From contig OW204000.1 of assembly GCA_934047225.1 (NCBI GenBank), positions 18,494,001 to 18,558,000 of the forward strand: 64,000 nucleotides of DNA, given 5' to 3'. The notes below the pieces were generated by a model. That model was not told the DNA's origin. It worked only from the letters and a program-made list of their open reading frames with translations, and did not search any database. The DNA comes from Ypsolopha sequella (taxonomy: Eukaryota > Arthropoda > Insecta > Lepidoptera > Ypsolophidae). The position numbers and the translations under genes were made by a program. Of this stretch, positions 23,767 through 33,597 are shown piece by piece. Each line of letters starts with the position of its first letter. The stretch's first letter is position 1.

Positions 23767-24261
23767 AGTGGCATTGACGCGGAAAACTTCAAAACAGGGG
23801 AAGGGATGTAATATTTTAAACTTTTCGGGGGGTTTACTCTGTAAATGCAGTTTTGCACCACCAGAAGTACGGCGATACGGCCACGTTGTTACAATGAGAC
23901 AAAAAAATTACGATGAAGCGTGGGTGTACTGAGTGTTGATTGTTAGACCTTCGGGATACGCTCTCTATAATTTGTGGGGATACGTGTCGTTCGTCTCATA
24001 ACGGTATATTTACAGTTCGTTCCGCATGACGCTAATAGTGCTAAAACTACCATCAAACTTCTCACGCCCATCAAGCCGTTCCGAATGGACAGTGGCGTCC
24101 ATCACTGCTTAAACGTATGATCCATTCGGAACGCGACATGGACGTTAACACTTGAAAGTGACAGAATTTGTAGAAATTTGTTGACGTTACGTAAATACAA
24201 AGAGTATACTACTTTACTAGGTCCAAGAAGTGATTTCCTCTAACTTCAATCTTTGAATCAT

Positions 24262-24490
24262 GGTTTATAGGTTTTTATTTGTAATAACACATATATAAGT
24301 TTAAATATAATCAATAAATAAAATAAAATTTTGTACTTGAAATATATTTCGGCCCTTAGTAGGCCGTCATCAGTCAAGTATTAAAAAAGCTTTTTTAAGG
24401 GCCGAAATATATTTCAAGTACAAAATTTCATTTTATTTATTGATTATATTTAAACTTGTATATGTGTTATTACAAATAAAAAGCTAATAG
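24262..24490. repeat. Near-perfect ~105-bp inverted repeat
   Basis: The left arm (from 'aggtttttatttgtaataac') and right arm (to 'gttattacaaataaaaagct') are inverted with very few differences, around 'aagtattaaaaaagctttt'. The high arm identity suggests a recent foldback insertion. Confidence 0.75.
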
Positions 24491-24525
24491 AGGCATATAT
24501 TTATTAAGGTTTATAGGTTTTCAAC

Positions 24526-24752
24526 TTTGTGCTTACCGCACCCACGGGATACAGAGGTTAGCGGGTACGGCACGCAACTTAGGGTGCAGGGCCGTGCACA
24601 AGGCATTCCAAGTACACAAGTATGACATTGACAACTTTAAAATATCTACAAAAGAGATTCATTATACATCTATTAATCCTTAATTATCTATGGAGCGACC
24701 TCTCCGGCGACTACCCTGTGGGCGCGGTAGACACGATGTTGACAACTTATAA
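24526..24752. mobile_element. MITE, copy 2 of the family at 13521
   Basis: The ends 'ataggttttcaactttgtgc' and 'acacgatgttgacaacttat' are diverged versions of those at 13521-13862. The copy is internally deleted. Confidence 0.65.
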
Positions 24753-24997
24753 TAATAACTCATAGTGGTAATAACCTATTTTTAAAATTGCCGCCGGCCA
24801 GCTGTAAATTTTCATAGATCGCTCAGAATGCAAACGCTCTGAAGCATGGGCGATGATAGCACAACATGGCGTCGATAATGATGTCATCTATGACGTCATA
24901 GCGACCATTGCAGGGCTATGGTTATTGGAGTGACCGTTGACGCAATAAAATCAACTATGTCATCATTCGGAACGCGCTTTTATTTTATTTTTTTCAG

Positions 24998-25211
24998 AAA
25001 AAGCAATATATCTAAACCCAAGACTAAACCACAAAAGAGCGTGATCTCTTCCTCATTCACCCAGTCAGAACTGAAGAGACAGAAGGACCAAATGGAGGGC
25101 CCAGTCAAGTCAAGTATCGAGCTACCAAAGAACACGCTTACAGTGATCGGCAGCAACCCGGGCGAACCGAAGATAGCTTACAAAGACCCACCGAAAAAGG
25201 TTTCTAAAACG
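24998..25211 (+). CDS. Unknown gene, exon (basic, Ser/Lys-rich)
   Basis: The acceptor 'tttatttttttcag' ends at 24997 and the donor 'gtaaga' starts at 25212. Joined to the exon at 21877 it reads 'RKNEKSNISKPKTKPQKSV', then 'SQSELKRQKDQMEGP'-like polar sequence and 'NPGEPKIAYKDPPKKVSKT'. The other two frames contain stops, and phase is 0 at its end, as the next exon needs. No domain is recognised. Confidence 0.75.
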
Positions 25212-25226
25212 GTAAGAGACTATACT

Positions 25227-25570
25227 AAGTTTAGCGAGACGATACAAAGCGGGTCATTGCCCGACTGACACCCGCCGCTGCGTCATTTCATAGGAAATGC
25301 CGCCATCTTGACTCTCTACACTACACAAATGAAACCTTTGACTGATTTTGACCTGACCCTCGTACCTTTTTTTTTTTTTTTTTTTTTTTTGATTGATCTT
25401 CTTTGTTTTTTGCCTTTTGGCCATTAAAACTTTGCCTTGAAAGGCGGGACAGAGAGTCTCCCGCCTTATACCCTCGTACCATGATAGTCATGGAAGTATC
25501 GTTTTCTAAAATAAAGTATCATAATACTGAGGGGTAAATGGACCGCTTTGCATCGTCTCGCTAAATACAG
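25227..25570. mobile_element. TIR element adjoining the donor site
   Basis: The inverted ends 'tttagcgagacgatacaaag' and 'ctttgcatcgtctcgctaaa' delimit the element. It shares inner sequence with 17460-17690 and includes a T-run at about 25371-25390. It begins only about 15 bp after the donor of the preceding exon. Confidence 0.65.
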
Positions 25571-25893
25571 TACCTATACGCTACACGGTGAAATTGAAGT
25601 GGTTTTGGAGACGAAAACTGATGATATACTCATTTTGTTTCTAGTTACCTACCTTTGTTAACGGGACCCATACATCTCTCGCTATTTTATGTAAATAGGT
25701 ATACTTCTATAGTACGGACAAAGATAATGTTACCACGTGTAGTTTAAAAATAACCACATGGTCAAACTTAATTTGTAAATTACCTAGAGTTCCTATCACG
25801 GGAATGTAATGTTTTCATCGTTTCACGGTAGTTTATACTGCTAAAATGATGCTGGTAAATAACGCGATTTCTCTCCCTGGACTGGGCTATTTT

Positions 25894-26335
25894 ACAACCC
25901 GTCGGAAATATCTCTGCACCCGAAACCCCCCACCCGCAAGGTCTCTACCTACGTTTATGGGTGAACTGAGGTGCAGAATTATTTCCGACGGGTTGTACAT
26001 ACTGTTCCTAACCTCAAAAGTCAGGTATTAGATTTATTTTAATTACAAATTCTAGATGAAGAAATTCCTCCGGAACATAGAGAAGCACAAAAACGATCAC
26101 TGCGCCAAAGGTGGCGAGAAGGTGGTCAGTAAATTGACGACGATGCGCGGTATACTGAAGATGCAGCCTTGCGGCCCTGAATGCACCGGAGATAGCGCGC
26201 TGGATACCGAGGACTTCAATCGTGAGCTCCCTTATCCCTTCGGAAATACCTCGGCACCTCGTTTTACTCACAAAGGTAGGTAGAAACCTTGCAGGAGGAG
26301 GGTTTCGGGTGCCTAGATATTTCCGACGGGTTATA
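25894..26335. repeat. Inverted repeat arms flanking an exon
   Basis: A left arm at 25894-25953 and a right arm at 26275-26335 are inverted copies at about 53 of 60 positions, with 'cccgtcggaaatatct' and 'gcacccgaaaccc' on the left and the complement on the right. A second short copy of the end, 'atttccgacgggttgta', lies at about 25980-25996, so the left side is itself a small MITE. The exon at 26056-26275 is enclosed, and its donor lies in the right arm. Confidence 0.8.
26056..26275 (+). CDS. Unknown gene, exon between inverted repeats
   Basis: The acceptor 'attacaaattctag' ends at 26055 and the donor is 'gtaggt' at 26276. Encodes 'MKKFLRNIEKHKNDHCAKGG', 'TTMRGILKMQPCGPECTGD' and 'ELPYPFGNTSAPRFTHK', with a few cysteines and histidines but no recognised domain. 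Phase 0 in, one base out, matching its neighbours. The donor is supplied by transposon-like sequence (the arm of the inverted repeat). Confidence 0.75.
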
Positions 26336-27610
26336 GGTACCTATTTAAATGTTTTTTGGAGTGCAAGTTTCGTCAGTACAGTGCGAGTTGCTAATCGAAT
26401 GACTTTACTACCGCGTGAATCGATTTCCAGCGCATGTTTGGCCTCACACTGCACTGCCATGATAAAACACAGCAACTTTGAAAAGTAGAGTTTTAGAAAA
26501 ACGCGTTTTTATAATATGTTTTGTAACTAATTTGATGTTTGTGTAAAAATGCTAAATACCTACTTAGAATTTAATACTTTTTTATCATCGAAATAACTAT
26601 AAAGGGAAGTATAATCTCAGTAGGAAACGCCATTAAAACGTGACGCCACATTTTGAAGGTTGTGTGCTTTGTGGTGTACGACAGACGCTTAGCTCATTGG
26701 TCAGCTAAAATCACGTGATGTTATTTCCCCACCTCTGTATGCCTAGCAAAAAAGTTTTTTAAAGTAAACGTACATGTTACTACTTCGCAAATTTATACTT
26801 TTTTCATGGTTGTACACCTTCAACACAGTGATTCCAAACCAATTGACAATCAGCAAGTAAGCGTCAAACCACACAATTTAGACTCTTTGGTTGTCTTTAT
26901 TGTAACGTGATAGGGACGAAAATGCTACAACCGACTATAAACTTATGTGGTTCGTTTTAAATTATTCTTAGGTTATTTATTTTCGACTAATGTTTGAAAA
27001 ACTATGTCAATTTTCATACTTATGCATAGGAACTTATATCATCACGCTTGGAATGTTTCGTGGAGTTGCTTTGACACCATTTCACAGTGCAACTAGGCAT
27101 ATTGTGGCTTTTTTTAAACGTTACATGTATAAACTCGACGACTTAGTTCACGCACAGCTGTCACGAGACTGCTAGACGTGCGGCACTTATAACTAAGCAC
27201 ATGCCCACCGTGGCAATTATTTAGTGGCGTCAATTTTCAAGCGCGTTTATACTTCCCTCCCTTATTATTTCGATGTTTTTTATACATTCGAACGTGGATT
27301 CAGATTTACATAGCCGTTTATTTTTTTCATCACATAAGTATTAATAATTACCAAAATAAGTATACCAAGTTTCGACTGCGAGGTGGTGGTGAATCATGCT
27401 GTCACATAAACACGTCAGAGAAATGGTAGGTACCTAATTGGCTCGTAACTTTGTTCTTCTGTGAGACTCACAGAGGAAAACACAAACTATGACAACGTCT
27501 AAGCACGGATCCCAGGGGGGGATTGTTGGGATCTATCCCTCCGAAATCTAGCGAAAGCAGGCGCGTAACGTAAACGGGAATTCGGCGGCATTAGTGGGAC
27601 AAAAATATTA
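26336..27610. other. Intron without recognised gene
   Basis: AT-rich intron. Single words repeat elsewhere, but no open frame, RNA gene or bounded element could be supported. Confidence 0.5.
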
Positions 27611-27619
27611 GCGAAACAT

Positions 27620-27715
27620 ATATACGTATACTCACGCCTGTCTCCCAGAGGGGTAGGCAGAGACTACAGATTTTCATCTGCAACGATCCAGACACACCTC
27701 TTCCACATCCACATA
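27620..27715 (-). mobile_element. LINE 3'-end fragment (RTE-type tail)
   Basis: Same tail as at 14397 ('actcacgcctgtctcccaga', 'ggcagagactacagattt'), severely 5'-truncated. Confidence 0.6.
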
Positions 27716-27888
27716 ATTTTAGATAGACCATGGCGTACAAAAAAAGGCGGACAGAGTTTCGCTAAACAAAATCTGAAGCACCCATAGTAAGTCTAAACGC
27801 TACGTACGAGTCCGGCATGCGGCACTCACACATTCACAAGATCCATACTAAGTCCACTCACACACAAGCCGCCTGTGGCCGCTCCAAA

Positions 27889-28005
27889 TTCTCGGCGATA
27901 ATCTCGCCTGAAGGGGACAAAGCTATACGAGTAAGGCAAACGCAATAGTCTATCTCTTTTATTCATATAGCTTTGTCCCCTTCATGGCGAGAGTCTCGCC
28001 GAGAA
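27889..28005. mobile_element. Short MITE
   Basis: The inverted ends 'ttctcggcgataatctcgcc' and 'ggcgagagtctcgccgagaa' extend into 'gaaggggacaaagctata' on both sides. Size is 117 bp. Confidence 0.75.
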
Positions 28006-28178
28006 TGTGTTGCTTAGCGGCGACTCCGTATGCCTTTTTCTGTACGATTTAGAACTACATAAACATCGGGTGTAAATTGATAGTCACATTGAAATAAAAC
28101 CACATTTCTCAAAGAATATGTCAGAGCAAATGAAAAAAAAATCGTATTGGCCCATACAAAATTAATAGACTGAGAGCT

Positions 28179-28787
28179 AGCGACCAAATCGGTCATGTGG
28201 CTTCAGCTGTATTGAAACTCCGTTGGCTACTTCCCTGAACAACCTTTTCCGATAATCTTCGTGCTGGCAGGCCGCGGGCGGTGGGTGCGGGTGTAGTGGG
28301 GTGGGGAAAAAAATGAAAAAAAATGTGGGCTCAGCGACTTTAATTTTTTTTTCAAACCGTTGCTGTGTACTCCCTGTGCACCCAAAAAAAAATTTAAATC
28401 GATTGGGTGGTGGGAAGAGGTTGCCAGCGTTAATTAAAAGTACCAAAATCATAATAATTTTCATGTGGGCTCAGATATCAGCCGGCGAACGCGTCAGCGC
28501 GCTCACGGCTCACGGCGGCTTGGTACTTTTAATTAACGCTGGCAACCCCTTCCCACCACCCGATCGATTTAAAATTTTTTTTGGGTGCACAGGGAGTACA
28601 GAGCAACTGTTTGAAAAAAAAATTAAAGTAGCTGAGCCCACATTTTTTTTCTTTTTTTTCCCCACCGCACTACACCCGCACCCACCGCCCGCGGCCTGCC
28701 AGCACGAAGATTATCGGAAAAGGTTGTTCAGGGAAGTAGCTAACGGAGTTTCAATACAGCTGAAGCCATATGACCGATTTGGTCGCT
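28179..28787. repeat. 609-bp foldback with ~260-bp arms
   Basis: The left arm 28179-28439 and right arm 28524-28787 are inverted and highly similar, with 'agcgaccaaatcggtcat' at one edge and 'gaccgatttggtcgct' at the other. The loop of about 85 bp contains GC-rich 'gtcagcgcgctcacggctca'. It lies in an intron of the unknown gene, so the pre-mRNA can form a very long hairpin. Confidence 0.85.
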
Positions 28788-29290
28788 AAGTTTTAGACTA
28801 TAACAGTTATAGTCCAGTAAATGATAGATTTGAGGTCGAATTATAGATAAATGTAAAATGACTTCGAAATAATAGTATTTTCATTATATTGACACTCCTT
28901 CCTCCTGGAAGAAGATTCTTTTTTTTTATTTTCTAAAATAATTAGACTCCTGAACTTACTAAATATTCTTCTTAGCCATGGTCTAATTAACGTGGTTCTT
29001 GTTTGTACAATTAATATTTATCAGGCATTCTTTTGAATTTCACTTTTTCAGTTATTTTACTGATATATTCCAAATTTTCACCTACTCCATACAAAGATTC
29101 TTAGATTGAGTGGACTATTCATTTTCAAAATTTTCAACGAAATTAGGAACTAGGGGATACAGAAAACAAAAGAAATCCTTAGGATTTTCTTAGGAAAAGT
29201 TGTTAGGTTAAGTGCTTTGATAAAAAAATCACCAATCCTAAAACGGAGTTCCGATGAAGAAAGCTTCTAACTTGTTTTCTTTGTCTACAG

Positions 29291-29526
29291 CTGAAAACTT
29301 TGACTTTGCCGTGGCCTTCGGTCCTCAGGGCAACAATACGAAGCAAAACGCAGACAAGAATGTAACCTTCAACACCCAAGTTGTTATCATTCACTTCTCT
29401 GGAGATCTTTGCCTGGGACAAAGCGTGGAATCACTAAGCAAGGAAAAGGATCAACAGGCTAGAAACTCAGAACTAAGGAAAACTTTCCTATCGAAATACA
29501 ACGAATTTTGGCCAACACAAAAATAA
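29291..29526 (+). CDS. Unknown gene, last exon
   Basis: The acceptor 'ttctttgtctacag' ends at 29290 and the stop TAA is at 29524-29526. Encodes 'AENFDFAVAFGPQGNNTKQ', 'VTFNTQVVIIHFSGDLCL' and the C-terminus 'LSKYNEFWPTQK'. It joins in phase with the exon at 26056. Not recognised. A poly(A) signal AATAAA follows at 29680. Confidence 0.75.
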
Positions 29527-29679
29527 TTATTTTAAGATTAGGATTAGTCAGTTTTTCAGGTTACAACATCTAAGTCACATTCCAGTATTTATTTATACGG
29601 CATTTATTATTTATTTTAAATACTTTTGTAAATTGTTTGCTTTTGTGGAAAAAATGAAAGTTAGATGGCAACTTAGAAT

Positions 29680-29685
29680 AATAAA
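29680..29685 (+). terminator. Poly(A) signal of the unknown gene
   Basis: AATAAA lies 154 bp after the stop codon, the usual position for a short 3' UTR. Confidence 0.6.
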
Positions 29686-29712
29686 ATAGGACTGCTTTCG
29701 GAAACAACTTGT

Positions 29713-29718
29713 TTTATT
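29713..29718 (-). terminator. Poly(A) signal of METTL22
   Basis: On the minus strand AATAAA lies about 40 bp past the METTL22 stop. Cleavage 10-30 bp further on would fall within the 3' end of the converging gene. Confidence 0.6.
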
Positions 29719-29756
29719 TTATAAAAAAAATAAGTTAAGTTATCACAGTTTTGTCT

Positions 29757-30055
29757 TTAGCACGGCGTCGAAGTGATTTTCCATAGCACCAATTCTTTAA
29801 CGCGTTCATACGTAAAGAACTTTGGAAAATCCAGAGGTAGTTGCTCTACTGTCCATTTTGAATGGACATTTTCTGTCCTAACTTTGTCTAGAAGTGTGAG
29901 GAATGTCTCGTAGCAAGGGGCTACTGAGTCCATATGCTCTATAGTAAAAACGTAGCGTTTTTCTAGAGCTATGTAGATACTTTTTGGTGGACGTGTATTC
30001 AGTATCTTTTGCATCGTCGCCACGAAAGCTGCAGTGACGTCATCGTCATAGATAA
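29757..30055 (-). CDS. METTL22: METTL22 last exon
   Basis: METTL22 is a class I, SAM-dependent protein-lysine methyltransferase of the METTL21/METTL22 group. This exon starts after 'tttttttttctag' and completes 'AADVIYDDDVTAAFVATM', the counterpart of 'AAEVFYDDDLTDA' in the human protein, where the D/E-x-x-Y motif of this family lies. It continues with 'IYIALEKRYVFTIEHMD' and ends 'FFTYERVKELVLWKI', both conserved blocks, and then a TAA at 29757-29759. Phase matches the exon at 31430. Confidence 0.92.
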
Positions 30056-30081
30056 CTAGAAAAAAAAACGAACATTTAATA

Positions 30082-30310
30082 ATTTGGCCAGTGCGCGTCG
30101 GACTCGCGAGCTAATGGTTCCGTGCCACCACACACCACCACACACCACACCACACAATTACAACATGGCAAAAAACAATTGCCGTTGCAACATCAACGCG
30201 ACAACAAACAAGCTGCTAAAATTATAAAGCCCGACAAACAATTATTCGGCAACCTCTGAATACGGAACCCAAATTTTTATTATTTGTTATTTTACTGTAC
30301 GGTATGTACT
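30082..30310 (-). repeat. Dispersed repeat, reverse copy
   Basis: Starts 'ggccagtgcgcgtcggactc' and 'ggttccgtgccaccacac', the reversed end of the family at 59822-60345. Contains a short CACCA-type microsatellite. Confidence 0.5.
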
Positions 30311-30361
30311 ACAATCTGACCAAATTTGAAACTTGTCCGTATAACCGTTTTTTAAGAGTAG

Positions 30362-30763
30362 TTTCGCAGCCGGATTGTGAAAACCCGCCTTTTTCTAATT
30401 AATCGAAACAGAACACTTCAATTCAAAATTCACTCAATAGTTATTCAACTAAACCTTGTTAGCTAATTGTGTATGCTGCCATCGGAGTTTTCATTGGTTT
30501 CTTTCAAAAATTTTGAATTTAAAAATGTTTAAATTCTCATTTACAGAAATTGGTTTCTGTAAATGAGAATTTGAACATTTTTAAATTCAATTATATGTAT
30601 GGGTGTAAATGAAAACTGCGATGGCAGTATACCTCTACACAATACATAAGTAATAAGGTTTTGTTGAATAACTATTAAGTGAATTTTGAATTTAAGTGTT
30701 TTGTTTCGATTAATTAGAAAAAGGCGGGTCTTTCACAATCCGGCCGTGAAACCGCTCTTAAGA
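30362..30763. mobile_element. MITE family 'gcagccggattgtgaaa', copy 2
   Basis: The inverted ends 'cgcagccggattgtgaaaac' and 'ttcacaatccggccgtg' delimit the element. An inner inverted repeat of about 50 bp ('tcattggtttctttcaaaaa', 'ttacagaaattggtttctgt') makes it a double foldback. Confidence 0.7.
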
Positions 30764-31052
30764 TAGAGCTGGACCAAAAAAACGTTGAAAAAATGTTATT
30801 GTCAAGGTTTTTTGTATGGGGACATCCTTTTGGGTTTTCATGTTTTTTTTTATTTTTATTAGCCGTGATGGAGGAACACGTATTCTGTGAACAATTCAAC
30901 CTGTACCTATTACGGCTGAAGCTGTAGAGACAAACAGACAGCGGAGGCTTAGACAGAAACTAAAAAATACCGAAAATCTTTGTAAGGTGTGCACAAAATA
31001 CGAGTTCCGTCATTGAGTATTTGTCCCGGAATCCTCATCTACTTCTGAGTTC

Positions 31053-31303
31053 CATCCATCTATCAGCCTAGTTCGTCCACTGCTGGACATAAGCCTTTTC
31101 AGGACTTTGCCACTCCCGGTGATCATAATGGAAGAATTGCCCATACTCACACACGCTGGGCAGGCGGGTTGGTGAGCGCGGTGCCGGAACCCTCGTACTA
31201 GTGACGCCGCTGCCCGTCACCAGTCTGTTCCATACAAGGCCCGGCTATTAGGGATGGATATACCGCCATCCATCGGTCCCAGGCATGGTGGGCCTCCTGG
31301 TGG
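31053..31303 (-). mobile_element. SINE-like element, copy 3 (5'-truncated)
   Basis: Reverse-oriented, with the tail 'ccatccatctatcagcctag' at the left. Internal words identical with the copies at 5962 and 21066; the 5' ~120 bp are missing. Confidence 0.7.
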
Positions 31304-31429
31304 GCTTCTGAGCTCAATCGGCAGTATTTTCTAATTAGACAGCGCAGCGGCCAGACCAAATAGATTGGCCGATACGCTCTATTATTTTTACGGAACCCTA
31401 TGGATTAGAAAATCAAATACGTAACGTAC

Positions 31430-31597
31430 CATCAGCAGCCAAAATAATATCCGTAGAGCTGACTGCATCTATCAACTCTTCGCTCCATGTTGGTTCAGTG
31501 AAGTCTAAAGGTAACACTTGCAATGGTGACTTCAGTAGATGAGAATTATACTTAGCGTTCAGTTTTATCAGGTCCAGGATGCCGCCAGTATTCATGT
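31430..31597 (-). CDS. METTL22: METTL22 exon
   Basis: The acceptor 'gattttatttcag' precedes 31597 and the donor is 'gtacgt' after 31430. With the base carried over it reads 'VVCTDMNTGGILDLIKLNAK', the end of the second conserved strand with the acidic residue that binds the SAM ribose, then 'LQVLPLDFTEPTWSEELI' and 'DIILAAD'. Phase is 1 at both ends, in agreement with the neighbours. Confidence 0.92.
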
Positions 31598-31621
31598 CTG
31601 AAATAAAATCGTAACTTCGTC

Positions 31622-32165
31622 ACTATGATAGAAATAAATTTCTATGTTTGAACACTTTGCGATTTATCCATCGCAAGGAGATATAAATTAACATTATATC
31701 ATTGCAGTACAGAAACGCAGAAAAGTAAATCTGGATGTGAGGAGCTCTGAACCGGGATTCAAACCCGGGACCTCTCGCTTACCGGGCGATTGCTCTACCA
31801 ACTGAGCTATCCAGCGGGCCTATTATGTATCTCTAGTTGCCTTCTGTACGGGGTGCCTATCATCAAAAACATAGATATACCATCGAATTCCGATTTCCCA
31901 AGGATATGTTCGCACTTGAAGTGACGACACAGTTCGTTAATAGTTCAATACCCACTAAAGGCAATTTTGAAATTTCAGTTTTTATCTATGTTTTTGATGA
32001 TAGGCACCTAGTACAGTTGGCAACTAAAGATACAGAATAGGGGGGCAGGTCTCAACACACTAGCGTCCCTAGGCGCCAAGTGGCTCACTGTAAAGTGGGT
32101 ATCTATAAATATCATTGCAGTGTGGGAAAGCACATCGGTAAATTCACGAGTTGTGTTGCATCAGC
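31622..32165 (-). mobile_element. tRNA-derived SINE split by a MITE
   Basis: Read on the minus strand it has the same tRNA-like head as 12098-12170, with box A 'TAGCTCAGTTGG' and box B 'GGTTTGAATCC'. The Harbinger-like MITE 31815-32045 sits exactly in the 5' end of the tRNA-like part. The element lies in a METTL22 intron. The segment next to the head is inverted compared with the copy at 11890. Confidence 0.8.
31815..32045. mobile_element. PIF/Harbinger-like MITE, copy inside a SINE
   Basis: 231 bp. The host SINE has 'ctatcCAG' on the left and 'CAGgtctcaac' on the right. The uninterrupted SINE at 12098 has only one CAG at this point ('ctatccaggtctcaac' when reversed), so the target duplication is CAG. 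Confidence 0.9.
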
Positions 32166-32296
32166 TTTTTGTTGTGATAACAACTCTAGAATATCATCAC
32201 CTTCGCAACTATTTGGCATTTTAAATAAATACCTCAGAGACAATCTTAAGAAAAGAAACGAATTAATGACAATTTCGTCAAAAATTTCTATTTTAT

Positions 32297-32462
32297 GACA
32301 GACTTTAAATTTCAAAATGTGCCACAGCAGGTTTTTAACCAATAGGTACCACACCAGCATACCTGTATAAACAAGCGAACATCGAACATTGTCAGCGAAC
32401 ATCGAGGCGACAAAACTGGTGATTTCCGTGCCAGCTCCCAACTCTGGTACAGTTTTCGTTTT
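32297..32462 (-). pseudogene. Partial tandem duplicate of a METTL22 exon
   Basis: This segment repeats the 3' half of the exon at 32544-32735 with its donor and following intron: it still reads 'PELGAGTEITSFVASMFADN' and keeps the donor 'caggtatgctgg'. The second Gly of the SAM motif is changed to Glu ('GTE' for 'GTG'), and a 12-bp insertion lies near the donor. No good acceptor precedes it, so it is probably skipped. Confidence 0.8.
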
Positions 32463-32543
32463 CGATTTGATATTTTATAACAGACTTAAATTTCAAAATG
32501 TGCCACAGCAGATTGTTAACAAATAGGTACCACACCAGCATAC

Positions 32544-32735
32544 CTGTACAAACAACGTTGTCAGCGAACATCGAGGCGACAAAACTGGTGATTCCCGTGC
32601 CAGCTCCCAACTCTAGTACAGTTTTCGTTTTCAATTCTCCTCTAAGTCCCAAGTAAATGATCAGATCTCCTAGCAGGAATGCCCCTCGCCACACTTGGAG
32701 CCCTACCAGCGACATGTTGGTTCTGGGGCTGTGTT
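32544..32735 (-). CDS. METTL22: METTL22 exon with SAM-binding motif I
   Basis: The acceptor 'atatttattgtag' precedes 32735 and the donor is 'gtatgc' after 32544. Reads 'EHSPRTNMSLVGLQVWRGAF', 'LLGDLIIYLGLRGELKTKT' and the glycine-rich SAM site 'VLELGAGTGITSFVASMF'. 'VGxQVWRGA' is a signature of METTL22 and relatives. Phase 1 at both ends. Its 3' half is duplicated just downstream at 32297-32462. Confidence 0.95.
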
Positions 32736-32739
32736 CTAC

Positions 32740-33003
32740 AATAAATATATACATGTAAGGTAACTTTTGTTTATGCGGCCAAATTTTACTTGACACTTGT
32801 AAGTGACCAGGACCAAGGTTCAATGACCTTTTTGTAAAAAAATGCAAATAAAAATTTAGGCTGCCTATACTAAATGACAGAGTTCAGGAGAACAAAATTT
32901 TTTTTCGCGTTTTCCGCCAATGTTCATTGAACCTTCGTCCTGACCACTTACCGAGTCTCCAGTACGAATTTGGAAATAATAACAAAAGTCACCTTTTATA
33001 CAG
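32740..33003. repeat. Diverged foldback related to 7249-7518
   Basis: Words 'tgtaagtgaccaggac' and 'gaccacttaccgagtctcca' are inverted across the centre, and the ends resemble 'ataaaaggtga'. More decayed than the copy at 7249. Confidence 0.5.
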
Positions 33004-33317
33004 GCGTCCTATTTCAATCAGCCATTGAAGGAAAGTACTTTTGATATTGGAAATAAGAAATTTGACTTAATCGAGACGTCGTTAGATTTAATTTAAAAAA
33101 GGAAAAAATCAATCAAAGGTTTTTAAAAAATTGCCTGCCTGAACCGAGAGAGGAACAGGGCAAATTTGAAAAAAAAAAACTTTTCTTTTTATGACTCCCA
33201 TCGAAAGGGTCAGTTCTCAGTATAATATAGAACTGTCCGGTCAGTTCAAAGTTTTAAGCTACTTTCCCGGGATCCTCGTGTAATTCGTTGCCAACATGCT
33301 TAGTTTAGCTTTTATAT

Positions 33318-33435
33318 ATAAGTATATATATATATATATACATACGTACATACATACATATCCACAGGCCATCTTCAAGAGATAGGACGACTACAGATTT
33401 CCATTTGCTACGATCCTGACACACTCTTTTGCCTA
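33318..33435 (-). repeat. (TA)n and (ATAC)n microsatellite with LINE tail fragment
   Basis: Simple repeats at about 33318-33360 are followed by 'gactacagatttccatttgc' and 'acgatcctgacacac', the RTE-type tail also seen at 14397. Confidence 0.6.
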
Positions 33436-33492
33436 TTCTAGTTTAGACAGTTTAGCTTTTCTAGTTCAAAAATTTAACTTTTATAAACTTAC

Positions 33493-33597
33493 CGATTTTA
33501 ATAAGTATCTTTTGTGGTCTTTCAAGGTCATTGTCGCCATCAAACTTCTTTTCATTAAGGCTATTCGGAAGTATGAAGGGGAACTCTGAAATAACAT
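33493..33597 (-). CDS. METTL22: METTL22 exon
   Basis: The acceptor 'agtttatttcag' precedes 33597 and the donor is 'gtaagt' after 33493. Encodes 'VISEFPFILPNSLNEKKFD' and 'LERPQKILIKI', a poorly conserved N-terminal part whose end ('IKI' plus 'EH' from the next exon) matches the 'IRIEH' that precedes the core in the human protein. Phase 1 at both ends. Confidence 0.85.

Noticed and set aside
28301..28789. 162-codon open frame
   Set aside because: It lies across the foldback element 28179-28787 and its two halves are products of the inverted arms; no protein resemblance.
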